Shown in pieces: positions 52,529 through 62,729 of a stretch of 64,000 nt of DNA (position 1 is its first letter; each line of letters begins with the position of its first letter). The DNA is from Streptomyces profundus (GTDB taxonomy: Bacteria > Actinomycetota > Actinomycetes > Streptomycetales > Streptomycetaceae). The position numbers and the translations under genes were made by a program. The notes beneath the pieces are model-generated. The model had not been told where the DNA came from. It worked only from the letters and a program-made list of their open reading frames with translations, and did no database searches. Location of the stretch: the NCBI RefSeq assembly GCF_020740535.1, contig NZ_CP082362.1, forward strand, positions 3,284,501 through 3,348,500, read 5' to 3'.

Positions 52529-52680
52529 CGACCCCTCCACCACTGCGCGCCGCCTCCACCTGCGGGACCCGGCCGATCGTGCCGGATCCCCATGCCGTTC
52601 GCCCATCATAGGAATCCCGGCGGTCGGTTGTGACACACCTGGGGAAGACCGTTGGCAGGCCGCTAACTGTTTACCCGAAA

Positions 52681-53805
52681 CTACCGTTCGACGGCAGGGG
52701 GCTTGCGGGGGGCTGCCACTGTGGCACGGTCCGTGCGGCGGCCACCCGGCAGGGAGGACGCACGAACCAGCAGTTCGGTTGGCATCAACTGGTGGCCGTA
52801 ACTTCGGCCTTCGCCGCCCTCGATGGCGTCGATGAGCAGCTCGATCACGGCCGTGCCGATACGGCCTGGTTGCAGGGACAGGGTGGTGACCGGCGGCTCG
52901 GTCGCCGCGTAGACGGTGGATTCGCTACAGCACACCAACAGCAGATCCTCGGGCACCCGCAGGCCGTAGCGGCGCGCGGCGGCCAGCAGGTCGGTGCCGT
53001 TGGGGTCGAAGAGGCCGTAGACCGCGTCGGGCCGGTCGGGCCTGGCCAGCAGCCGGTCCGCGGCCATCGCCCCGGCGCAGGGATCGTGCGCCGGGTACGC
53101 CTCGTAGACGGGCTGCTGGCCGTTGCGTTCGCACCAGTTGAGGTAGGCGGTGGTGGAGAGTCGGGTGTAGGTGTCGGTGCTCGTTCCGGTGAGCAGGCCG
53201 ATACGGCGGGCGCCGGCCGCGGCGAGGTGGTCGAGCAGCCCCACCACGGCCGCGTGGTGGTCGTTGTCCACCCAGGCGGTCACGGGGAGGTCGCCGCCCG
53301 GCTGGCCGTCCGAGACCACCGGGATGCCCTGGCGGACCAGCTCGGTGACCATGGGGTCGTGGTCCGCCGGATCGACCACGACGGTGCCGTCGAGCGCCAC
53401 ATTGGACCAGACGTCGAAGTCCCGGTGCTGGGAGGCGGCGGGCAGGATCACCAGAGCGTAGCCACGGGCCAGGGCGGCCGAGGTCGCGGCTCTGGCCATC
53501 TCCGCGAAATAGGCGAACTCGGTGAAGGTGAACGGTTCTTCGCCATAGGTGGTGACGGTGAGTCCGATCAACCCCGACTTGCCGGTGCGCAGGGTGCGGG
53601 CGGCGGCCGACGGACGATAGCCGAGGCGGTCGGCGATCGCCCGCACATGCCGGCGGGTGGTGTCCGGCAACCGTCCCTTACCGTTCAGCGCGTCGGAGAC
53701 AGTGGTGATCGAGACTCCGGCGGCAGCCGCCACTTCGCGAATGCCCGCCCGGCCACTCGCCCGGCGACCGTTGGACCGAGGCGTCGGATGCTTCGCTGCT
53801 GTCAT
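52681..53805 (-). CDS. LacI family transcriptional regulator
   Basis: A 374-residue repressor. The LacI helix-turn-helix GIREVAAAAGVSITTVSDALNG lies near residues 21-42, followed by the hinge GYRPSAAARTLRTGKSGLIGL. The periplasmic-binding-like effector domain spans about 65-340 (VDNDHHAAVVGLLDHLAAAGARRIGLL, VYGLFDPNGTDLLAAARRYGLRVPEDLLLV). ATG 53805. Divergent from the hisC-like gene across 293 bp; no clear LacI palindrome found there. No sugar operon is adjacent, so the effector is unknown. Confidence 0.92.
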   Translation of the reverse strand: MTAAKHPTPRSNGRRASGRAGIREVAAAAGVSITTVSDALNGKGRLPDTTRRHVRAIADRLGYRPSAAARTLRTGKSGLIGLTVTTYGEEPFTFTEFAYFAEMARAATSAALARGYALVILPAASQHRDFDVWSNVALDGTVVVDPADHDPMVTELVRQGIPVVSDGQPGGDLPVTAWVDNDHHAAVVGLLDHLAAAGARRIGLLTGTSTDTYTRLSTTAYLNWCERNGQQPVYEAYPAHDPCAGAMAADRLLARPDRPDAVYGLFDPNGTDLLAAARRYGLRVPEDLLLVCCSESTVYAATEPPVTTLSLQPGRIGTAVIELLIDAIEGGEGRSYGHQLMPTELLVRASSLPGGRRTDRATVAAPRKPPAVER

Positions 53806-54098
53806 GGCGACCTGATGGTAGGCCCGGTGACAGCCCGTGTCGTGCGACTCGGAACTCCCCCCTGAGCACACGTTTCTGCATGATCAACGGGGGTTTGGCA
53901 CCTGGGATCACAAGATCAACGAGGTCAGACAACCCGCACTCACCGTGGTAGCGCCCCTAGTTGCACGGTGTCGCCTGGGCTTTCAACGTGCGCCGGCTCA
54001 CCCGTATGGGGGGAGCGCGCAAGGGAGTTCGCCGGGGGCGCGTAACAAGCGTTGAGCGCCCTACTGTCAGCGGGACTTCCCGCCCTTAGGGTGAACGG

Positions 54099-55229
54099 GT
54101 GACCGCATCCTCTCAGCACTCCGCCACCGGCTCCGTCCCCGGCGCGAGCCCCCGGCTGCGCGCCGCGCTCGACGGGCTGCCCGCCTATGTCCCCGGCCGC
54201 GCCAGGGCGACGACCGGCAGGACGTTCAAGCTGTCGTCCAACGAGAACCCCTATCCCCCGCTGCCCGGGGTGCTGGAGACGGCGGTCGCCGCCGCCGGGC
54301 GGCTCAACCGCTACCCGGACATGTTCAGCGGCGAGTTGCTCGCGGAGTTGGCCGAGCGCCTGCGGGTCCCGGTGAGCCATCTCGCCGTCGGCACCGGATC
54401 GGTCGGCGTGGCCCAGCAGCTGGTGCAGGCCACGGCGGGCCCGGGCGACGAGGTCCTCTACCCCTGGCGGTCCTTCGAGGCGTATCCGATCATCGTGCAG
54501 GTCTCCGGCGCCCGTTCCGTCCAGGTGCCGCTGACCCCGGGGGAGGGGCACGATCTCGACGCGATGGCCGACGCCATCAGTGACCGCACCCGGCTGATCT
54601 TCCTGTGCAACCCCAACAACCCGACCGGAACGCCCATCCGGCGCGCCGAGTTGCTGCGCTTCCTCGACCGGGTGCCGGCCGATGTGCTGGTGGTGCTGGA
54701 CGAGGCGTACCGGGAGTTCATCCGCGACCCCGAGGTGCCGGACGGCGTGGAGATCTACCGGGACCGGCCCCAGGTCTGCGTGTTGCGCACCTTCTCCAAG
54801 GCGTATGGCCTGGCCGGGCTGCGCGTCGGCTTCGCGGTGGCGCACGAGCCGGTGGCCGCCGCGCTGCGGAAGACGGCGGTGCCGTTCGGCGTCAGCCAGA
54901 TCGCCCAGGACGCGGCCGTCGCCTCGTTGCGCGCCGAGGAGGCGCTGCTGGAGCGGGTCGCCTCGCTGGTCGACGAGCGGACCAGGGTGACGGACGAGCT
55001 GCGCGCCCAGGGCTGGACGGTCCCCGAGTCCCAGGCGAACTTCGTCTGGCTCCGCCTCGGCGACGCCACCGCCGACTTCGCCGCCGCCTGCGAGACGAAC
55101 GGCGTGACGGTACGCCCGTTCCCGGGCGAGGGCGTCCGCATCTCCATCGGCGAACCAGAGGGCAACGACGAGCTACTCCGCACAGCCCAAACCTTCGCCC
55201 CCGTCCCCCCGCTGCCCACTGACCGCTGA
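54099..55229 (+). CDS. hisC: HisC-like PLP aminotransferase (histidinol-phosphate or aromatic)
   Basis: Fold-type I aminotransferase of 376 residues. Motifs: [13 protein letters not shown] near 44-56, [13 protein letters not shown] near 168-180, LDEAYREFI near 204-212, and the PLP lysine in [22 protein letters not shown] near 229-250. It is not in a his operon. In actinobacteria such lone copies (HisC2/Pat) are often aromatic aminotransferases, and pheA lies 14 kb away, so phenylpyruvate is a plausible substrate. GTG 54099. Confidence 0.87.
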   Translation: MTASSQHSATGSVPGASPRLRAALDGLPAYVPGRARATTGRTFKLSSNENPYPPLPGVLETAVAAAGRLNRYPDMFSGELLAELAERLRVPVSHLAVGTGSVGVAQQLVQATAGPGDEVLYPWRSFEAYPIIVQVSGARSVQVPLTPGEGHDLDAMADAISDRTRLIFLCNPNNPTGTPIRRAELLRFLDRVPADVLVVLDEAYREFIRDPEVPDGVEIYRDRPQVCVLRTFSKAYGLAGLRVGFAVAHEPVAAALRKTAVPFGVSQIAQDAAVASLRAEEALLERVASLVDERTRVTDELRAQGWTVPESQANFVWLRLGDATADFAAACETNGVTVRPFPGEGVRISIGEPEGNDELLRTAQTFAPVPPLPTDR

Positions 55230-56120
55230 GCCCGACCACTAAGCCGCTGCGCGCTGGGCGCTGTGCCTGGCCACTGCGCCGCTGGGCGCTGGGCCCAGCC
55301 ACCGACCCACTGCGGGGCGCTGGGCGCTGGGCGCTGGGCCTTGCCACTGCGCCGCTGGGCGCTGGGCCCAGCCGCTGGGCGGCTGGGCGGCGCGCTGGGC
55401 GCGCTGGACCGGCCACTGGGCCGAGCCGCTGGGCGGCTGGGCGGGGCGCGCTGGGACCAGCCGCTGAACCGCTGGGCGCTGGGCCCGTGCGCGCCGCTGC
55501 GCGCTGACTGCTGGACCGGCCACCGAGCCGCCGACCGCTGCCCCAGAACCGCAGAACCACTGCGCGCTGGACGATGGGCACGACCGCTGACCACTGGACC
55601 CGGCCACTAAGCCGCTGCGCGCTGACCACTGGACCCGGCCACTGAGCCACGGTGCGCCGACCGCTGACCGCCGAGCCCGACCATTGAGCCGCTGCACGCC
55701 GACCGCTGGACCTGGCCAGTGAGCCACTGCCCGCTGCCCCAGAACCGCAGAACCACTGCGCGCTGGACGATGGGCACGACCGCTGACCACTGGACCCGGC
55801 CACTAAGCCGCTGCGTGCTGACCGCTGGACCCGGCCACTGAGCCACTGAGCCACTGACGGTTGCACGCTGAGCCCAACCACTAAGCCACTGTGCGCCGAC
55901 CGCTGAGCCCGGCCAATGAGTCGCTGCGTGCCGACTGCTGACCGCTGAGCCCGACCGCAGAACCACTGCGCGCCGCGTGCTGAGCCTGGCCGCTGAGCCG
56001 CCGACCGCTGCCCCAGAACCGCTGAGCCACTGCGCGCTGCGCGCTGGGCACGACCGCTGACCACTGGACCCGGCCACTGAGCCGGTGACCGCTGGGCCCG
56101 GTCAGTGGACCGCGCCGACC
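55230..56120. repeat. Degenerate repeat array between hisC and cydA
   Basis: About 890 bp built from variants of CCGCTGA, CCACTGG and CCACTGAGCC at spacings of 7, 8 and 13 bases. A longer unit of about 84 bp beginning CCGCTGCCCCAGAACCGC occurs at 55535 and 55731 (nearly identical, 196 bp apart) and, more degenerate, near 56005. All three minus-strand frames are open over long distances with SGRAQRSA-type low complexity, which reflects composition, not a protein. No gene is convincing. Confidence 0.85.
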
Positions 56121-56193
56121 GTTACCGCCGACCGCCGGGCCTTATCACCGAACCGCCGAGGCGGATGCCCCGCCGAGCCACTGATCGCCGATC

Positions 56194-56249
56194 CCCGGAG
56201 TCCCGGAGTCCCGGAGTCCCGGAGTCCCGGAGTCCCGGAGTCCCGGAGT
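56194..56249. repeat. Tandem repeat CCCGGAGT x 7
   Basis: Seven perfect head-to-tail copies of the 8-mer CCCGGAGT, followed by a partial copy. Its period is not a multiple of three. It lies about 360 bp before cydA. Such perfect short arrays change copy number easily by slippage. Confidence 0.95.
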
Positions 56250-56254
56250 CCCGG

Positions 56255-56579
56255 CTGCCGGTCGCCGAGTCGGCCCGGGGCGAATGGCCGCCGGTTTCGC
56301 TGGGGCCAGCCCCAGCCGTTGAAGCACCCAGCGCCGGGCGACACCCCCAACCCGCCGCCGAACCACAAGCCCCCCCACACGCGGACGTCCAACCGGCCGC
56401 CGGCCACCGACCGCCGGTCGGGCCACGCGCCGCCTCGCCGCCAACCCGCCCGGGAGGGCACCCCGCCCGGGAGGGCAGTGGTTCCCACCCACCAACCTGG
56501 CAGCCGATCTCGTCGCCAACCTGCCCGGAGGGCCCCCCGTGCGAAGCCGCGCAGCGCCCCGCGCATAATGGCTTGTGAA
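56255..56579. other. Pro/Ala-codon-rich intergenic stretch before cydA
   Basis: About 325 bp with no gene that I can support. It is C-rich on the plus strand. It ends in the cydA promoter area, with CATAAT at 56564-56569 as a possible -10 element just before the Rex-type site. Confidence 0.45.
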
Positions 56580-56595
56580 TGTGAATACGTTCACA
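56580..56595. promoter_or_regulatory. Rex-type operator TGTGAATACGTTCACA
   Basis: Matches the Streptomyces Rex consensus TGTGAACNNNTTCACA at all but one base of the defined positions. It ends 17 bp before the cydA start, overlapping the transcript start region. CTTGTGAA (56572-56579) adds an overlapping half-site. Rex represses cyd genes at high NAD+/NADH. Confidence 0.85.
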
Positions 56596-56612
56596 AGCGG
56601 AGGAGCAGAACC

Positions 56613-58154
56613 GTGGACGTCGCGCTCGCGCCGGAGACCCTGGCCCGTTGGCAGTTCGGTATCACCACCGTCTACCACTTCCTCTTCGTCCCCCTGACCA
56701 TCTCGCTGGCCAGCCTGACGGCTGGCTTGCAGACGGCCTGGGTGCGTACCGGCAAGGAGAAGTACCTCAGAGCCACCAAGTTCTGGGGCAAGCTCTTTCT
56801 GATCAAGATCGCCATGGGCGTGGTCACCGGCATCGTGCAGGAGTTCCAGTTCGGCATGAACTGGTCGGACTACTCGCGATTCGTCGGCGACGTCTTCGGG
56901 GCGCCGCTCGCCTTCGAGGCGCTGATCGCCTTCTTCTTCGAGTCCACCTTCATCGGGCTGTGGATCTTCGGTTGGGACAAGCTGCCGCCCAAGCTGCACC
57001 TGGCCACCATCTGGACGGTCGCCGTCGGCACCATCCTCTCCGCCTACTTCATCCTGGCCGCCAACTCCTGGATGCAGCACCCCGTCGGCTACCGGATCAA
57101 CGAGGAGAACGGCCGGGCCGAACTCACCGACTTCGTGGCCGTGCTGACGCAGAACACCGCCGTCGCCCAGTTCGCCCACACCATCACGGCGGCCTTCCTG
57201 GTCGGCGGCGCCTTCCTGGTCGGCATCGCCGCCTTTCACCTGCTGCGCCGCAGGCATATCGCGGTGATGCGCACCTCGCTGCGGCTCGGCCTGGTCACCA
57301 TGGTCGCCGCCGGGCTGCTCACGGCCGTCTCGGGGGACCGCCTCGGCAAGATCATGTACGAGCAGCAGCCGATGAAGATGGCCGCCGCCGAGGCGCTCTG
57401 GGACACCGAGGCGCCCGCCCCGTTCTCCCTCTTCGCGGTCGGCGACGTGGACGCGGGCCACAACAAGGTCAGCCTTGAGGTGCCGGGCCTGCTCTCCTTC
57501 CTCGCCCATGACAACTTCTCCGATCCGGTCCCGGGCATCAACGACATCAACGAGGCCATGCAGGAGCAGTACGGCCCCGGCGACTACCGGCCGAACATCC
57601 CGCTCGCCTACTGGAGCTTCCGCTGGATGATCGGCTTCGGCATGGCCTCGGCCGCGATCGGCGCCATCGGGCTGTGGCTCACCCGCAGACGGTTCCTGCT
57701 CGATCCCGCGCTGCGCACCGGCGAGAACGAGGTGCCCCGGCTGGCGTTGACCCGGCGTCTGCCGCTGAGCGGGACACTGGCCCGCTGTTACTGGCGGATC
57801 GCCACGCTCACCATGCTCTTCCCGCTGATCGCCAACGCCTGGGGCTGGATCTTCACCGAGACGGGCCGCCAGCCCTGGGTCGTCTACGGGGTGCTGAAGA
57901 CCTCGGACGCGGTCTCCCCCGGCGTCTCGCAGGGCGAGGTGATCACCTCGCTGATCGTCTTCACCGCACTCTACGGAGCGCTGGCGGTGATCGAGGTGCG
58001 GCTGATGATCCGCTATGTCAAGGCGGGCCCACCGGAGTTGACCGAGGCCGATCTGCACCCCCCGACCCGGATCGGCGGGCCGCCGTCGATCCCGGGCGCC
58101 CGGACGACGGAGGACGCCGACGCCGAGGACCGTCCCATGGCCTTCTCCTACTGA
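56613..58154 (+). CDS. cydA: Cytochrome bd ubiquinol oxidase subunit I
   Basis: Heme-bearing subunit of cytochrome bd, which oxidises quinol and reduces oxygen to water with high affinity. Length is 513 residues, nine helices expected. Ligand positions: His in TVYHFLFVP (residue 22) for heme b595, His in AQFAHTITAAFLVGG near 187-200 for b558, and Met in YWSFRWMIGFGM near 332-343. The Q-loop region around 250-330 is short. GTG 56613 has GGAGGAG upstream; longer frames run into repeat sequence. Probably Rex-controlled. Confidence 0.96.
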   Translation: MDVALAPETLARWQFGITTVYHFLFVPLTISLASLTAGLQTAWVRTGKEKYLRATKFWGKLFLIKIAMGVVTGIVQEFQFGMNWSDYSRFVGDVFGAPLAFEALIAFFFESTFIGLWIFGWDKLPPKLHLATIWTVAVGTILSAYFILAANSWMQHPVGYRINEENGRAELTDFVAVLTQNTAVAQFAHTITAAFLVGGAFLVGIAAFHLLRRRHIAVMRTSLRLGLVTMVAAGLLTAVSGDRLGKIMYEQQPMKMAAAEALWDTEAPAPFSLFAVGDVDAGHNKVSLEVPGLLSFLAHDNFSDPVPGINDINEAMQEQYGPGDYRPNIPLAYWSFRWMIGFGMASAAIGAIGLWLTRRRFLLDPALRTGENEVPRLALTRRLPLSGTLARCYWRIATLTMLFPLIANAWGWIFTETGRQPWVVYGVLKTSDAVSPGVSQGEVITSLIVFTALYGALAVIEVRLMIRYVKAGPPELTEADLHPPTRIGGPPSIPGARTTEDADAEDRPMAFSY

Positions 58155-58188
58155 CCTCCCCCACGGACCGCGAAAGGAGCGTATCGAG

Positions 58189-59201
<1,013 letters not shown>

Positions 59202-59205
<4 letters not shown>

Positions 59206-62200
59206 AGCCCATCGACCCCCGGCTGCTGCGGCACGCCCGCGCCACCCGGTGGCTGCTGGCCGGCTCGCTGGGCCTCGGGCTGCTGGGCGCGGGGCTGCTG
59301 ATCGCCCAGGCCCTGTTGATCGCCCAGGTGATCGCCGATGCGGTCACCGCCGGGGCGGACCTCGACGAGCTGACCGGCCCGCTGTTGCTGCTGGGCGCGA
59401 CCGCGCTGGGACGCGGGCTGGTCGCCTACGGCACCGAGTGGGTCGCGCACCGGACGGGGGCCCTGGTCAAGTCGGAGCTGCGGCTGCGGCTGCTGGACCA
59501 TGCCGCGCGGCTGGGCCCGCACGGTCTCGGCGACCGTTCCACCGGCGAGCTGACCAATCTGGCCACCCGGGGGATCGACGCGCTGGACGACTACTTCGGC
59601 CGCTATCTCCCGCAGTTGGGCCTGGCGGTGGTGGTGCCGGTGGCGGTGCTCGCGCGGCTGGCTACGGACGATCTGGTGGCCACCGGGATCATCGTGGTGA
59701 CCCTGCCGCTGATCCCGCTGTTCATGGCCCTGATCGGCTGGGCCACCCAGAGCCAGATGGACCGCCAGTGGCGGCGACTCGGCCAGCTCTCCGGTCATTT
59801 CCTGGACGTGGTCGCGGGGTTGGGCACCCTCAAGGTGTTCGGCCGGGCCAAGGCCCAGGCGGAGAACATCAGGTCCATCACCGACGCCTACCGCCGTGGC
59901 ACGCTGCGCACGCTGCGGGTGGCCTTCCTCTCCTCGTTCGCGCTGGAGCTGCTGTCGACCCTGTCGGTCGCGCTGGTGGCGGTGAGCATCGGCATGCGGC
60001 TGGTGCACGGGGATCTGGATCTGTACACCGCGCTGGTGGTGCTGATCCTGGCGCCCGAGGTCTATCTGCCGCTGCGGCAGGTGGGCAGCCAGTTCCACGC
60101 GGCGCAGGAGGGCCTCTCGGCGGCCGAGGAGGTGTTCGCCGTGATGGAGACCCCGGCGCCGCCCCGGGGCGAGGCGCCCGTCCCGGCGAGCGGCGAGATC
60201 CGGCTCGACCGGGTGGTGGTCCGCTATCCGGGCCGTCCGGGCGACGCCCTGCCGGAGACCAGCCTCACCCTGCGCCCCGGCGAGACGCTGGCCGTGACCG
60301 GCCCGTCGGGAAGCGGCAAGTCGACGCTGCTGCGGGCGGTGCTGGGCCTGGCCGCACCGGACGCCGGACGGGTGCTGGTGGACGGGGTCGACCTGCGCAC
60401 GCTTGACCCCGAGCAGTGGCACGCGCGGATCGCCTGGGTGCCGCAGCAGCCGCTGCTCTTCGCCGGCACGATCGGCGAGAACGTGCGGCTCGCCCGGCCG
60501 GACGCCTCCGACGCCGCGGTGCTGGCCGCGCTTCGGGACGCGGCGGCCGGCGAGCTGGACCCCGAGCGGCGGCTGGGCGAGGGGGGCGCCGGCCTCTCCG
60601 CCGGCCAACGCCAACGGGTCGCGCTGGCCAGGGCGTTCCTGGCGGACCGCCCGATCCTGCTGCTGGACGAGCCCACCGCCGCGCTGGACGGCGACACGGA
60701 GGCGGCGGTGGTCGCCGCCATCCGTCGGCTGACGCGGGGGCGCACCGTGCTGTTGGTCACCCACCGCACCGCGCTGTCGACGCTCGCCGACCGGATGTTC
60801 CACGTGAAACATCACCCGATCGCCGCCGCCCCCGCCCAGGACCGCCCCGTTGCCACCGGGCACGGCGGCGCGGCCGACCGGCCGGCGCCGGCGGCCGGAG
60901 CCGAGGCCGAGCCCGTCGCCAGGGCCGAGGGCTCCGCGCTCGGCTGGGTGCGGCGGCTGGCCGGGGGGCGGCGGCCACGGCTGGTGCTGGCCACCGCCCT
61001 GGGCGCCCTCGCGCTGGGCAGCGCGGTGGGGCTGATGGCCACCTCCGGCTGGCTGATCTCCCGGGCCTGGGAGCAGCCCCCGGTGCTCTATCTGATGATC
61101 GCGGTCACCGCGACCAGGGCCTTCGGTCTTGGCCGCGCCGTGTTCCGCTACGCGGAGCGGCTGCTGAGCCACGACACCGTGCTCCGGCTGTTGGCCACCC
61201 TGCGGGTCTCCGTCTACCAGCGGCTTGAACGGCTGGCGCCGGCCGGTCTCGGGCGCACCGGGCGGGGGGATCTGCTCTCCCGGATGGTGGCCGACGTGGA
61301 CGCCCTCCAGGACTACTTCCTGCGCTGGCTGCTCCCGGCCGCCGTGGCCGGCACGGTCGGGGTGGCGGCGGTCGCCTTCACCGGCTGGCTGCTGCCCGCC
61401 GCCGGTCTCGCGCTGGCCATCGGACTGCTGGTCGCCGGCCTCGCCGTGCCCGCCCTCGCCGGCGCGCTGGCCCGCCGCACCGAGCGGCGGCTGGCCCCCG
61501 CCCGGGGCGAACTCGCCGAGCGCACCCTGGCGTTGCTCACCGGCACCGACGAGCTGTGGGTGGCCGGGGCGCTGCCGGGGCGGCGGGAAGCGGTGCGCGC
61601 CGCCGACCGGCGGCTCACCCGGCTCGCGGCCGGATCAGCCGGAGTGACGGCGCTGGCCGGCGGGCTCACCGCGCTGGTGACCGGCTGGACGGTGCTGGCG
61701 GCCGGCTGGGTCGGCGTGCCGGCGGTGGCCGGCGGCGAGTTGGCCGGCGTCTGGCTGGCCACCGTACTGCTGGTCCCGTTGGCCGCCTTCGAGGCGGTCG
61801 CCGGGCTCCCGCTCGCCGTCCAGCACCGCCAGCACGCACGGCGCGCCGCCGAACGGGTGCGCGAGGTGCTGGCCGCACCGACGCCGGTACAAGAGCCCGA
61901 GCGGCCGGCCGCGCCCCCGTCCGGACCTTTCCCGCTGCGGCTGCGCGGGCTCGGCGCCTGGCATCCGGGGAGCGCCACGGCCGCGTTGGCCGGGGTGGAC
62001 CTGGAGCTGACCGCCGGCCGGCGGATCGCCGTGGTGGGCGCCTCGGGCGCCGGCAAGACCACCCTGGCCCACTGCCTGCTGCGCTTTCTCGACCCCGCGA
62101 CCGGCCGCTACACGGTGGGCGGCGTGGACGCGACCGAGCTGGCCGGGGACGCGGTGCGCCGCTGGGTGGGGCTGTGCGCGCAGGACGCGCATCTCTTCGA

Positions 62201-62687
62201 CAGCACGCTGCGCGAGAACCTGCTGCTGGCCGCCCCGTCGGCCGACGAGGAGACGCTCCGCCTGGCCCTCGCCCGGGCCAGGCTGCTGGACTGGGTGAAC
62301 ACCCTGCCGCTCGGCCTCGACACCCCGGTGGGCGAACGCGGCGCCCAGCTCTCCGGCGGGCAGCGCCAACGGCTGGCACTGGCCAGGGCGCTGCTGGCGG
62401 ACTTCCCCGTGCTGATCCTGGACGAGCCGGCCGAGCATCTGGATCTGCCCACGGCCGACGCCCTCACCCGGGATCTGCTGGCGGCCACCGAGGACCGCGC
62501 GGCCGTGCTGATCACCCACCGGCTGACGGGTCTTGAGGCCGTCGACGAGGTGCTGGTGCTGGACGCGGGACGGGTGGTGCAACGCGGCGACCACGCGGCA
62601 CTGGCCGCCGTCGACGGCCCGTTCCGCACCCTGTTGGCACGCGAGGACCCGGCACGGGAGCGGCAGGGGGCGCCCACACCCGCCTGA
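59202..62687 (+). CDS. cydCD: CydD-CydC fusion, thiol reductant ABC exporter
   Basis: An 1161-residue fusion of the two half-transporters that export glutathione/cysteine-type thiols and are needed to assemble cytochrome bd. Half 1 (CydD-like): membrane domain about 15-310, Walker A GPSGSGKST at 367-375, signature LSAGQRQR. A linker about 530-580 follows. Half 2 (CydC-like): membrane domain about 600-870, Walker A GASGAGKTT at 946-954, signature LSGGQRQR, Walker B VLILDEP. The fusion is normal for Streptomyces. The linker codons for MFHVKH (532-537) form a near-consensus parS site at 60796-60811. Confidence 0.95.
60796..60811. promoter_or_regulatory. parS-like site TGTTCCACGTGAAACA
   Basis: Matches the ParB binding site TGTTTCACGTGAAACA at 15 of 16 bases and the Streptomyces core GTTTCACGTGAAAC at 13 of 14. 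It falls in the interdomain linker of CydCD, where coding constraint is weak. Streptomyces chromosomes carry about twenty parS sites near oriC. Confidence 0.75.
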
Positions 62688-62729
62688 TCCCGACTTTCGC
62701 CACCAGAAGGGACTAACTACGCTTTTCTC

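Noticed and set aside
54892..56077. Long minus-strand frames with SGRAQRSA-type repeats
   Set aside because: All three frames are open because the underlying DNA repeats lack stops; the predicted proteins change register with each unit and have no start signal.
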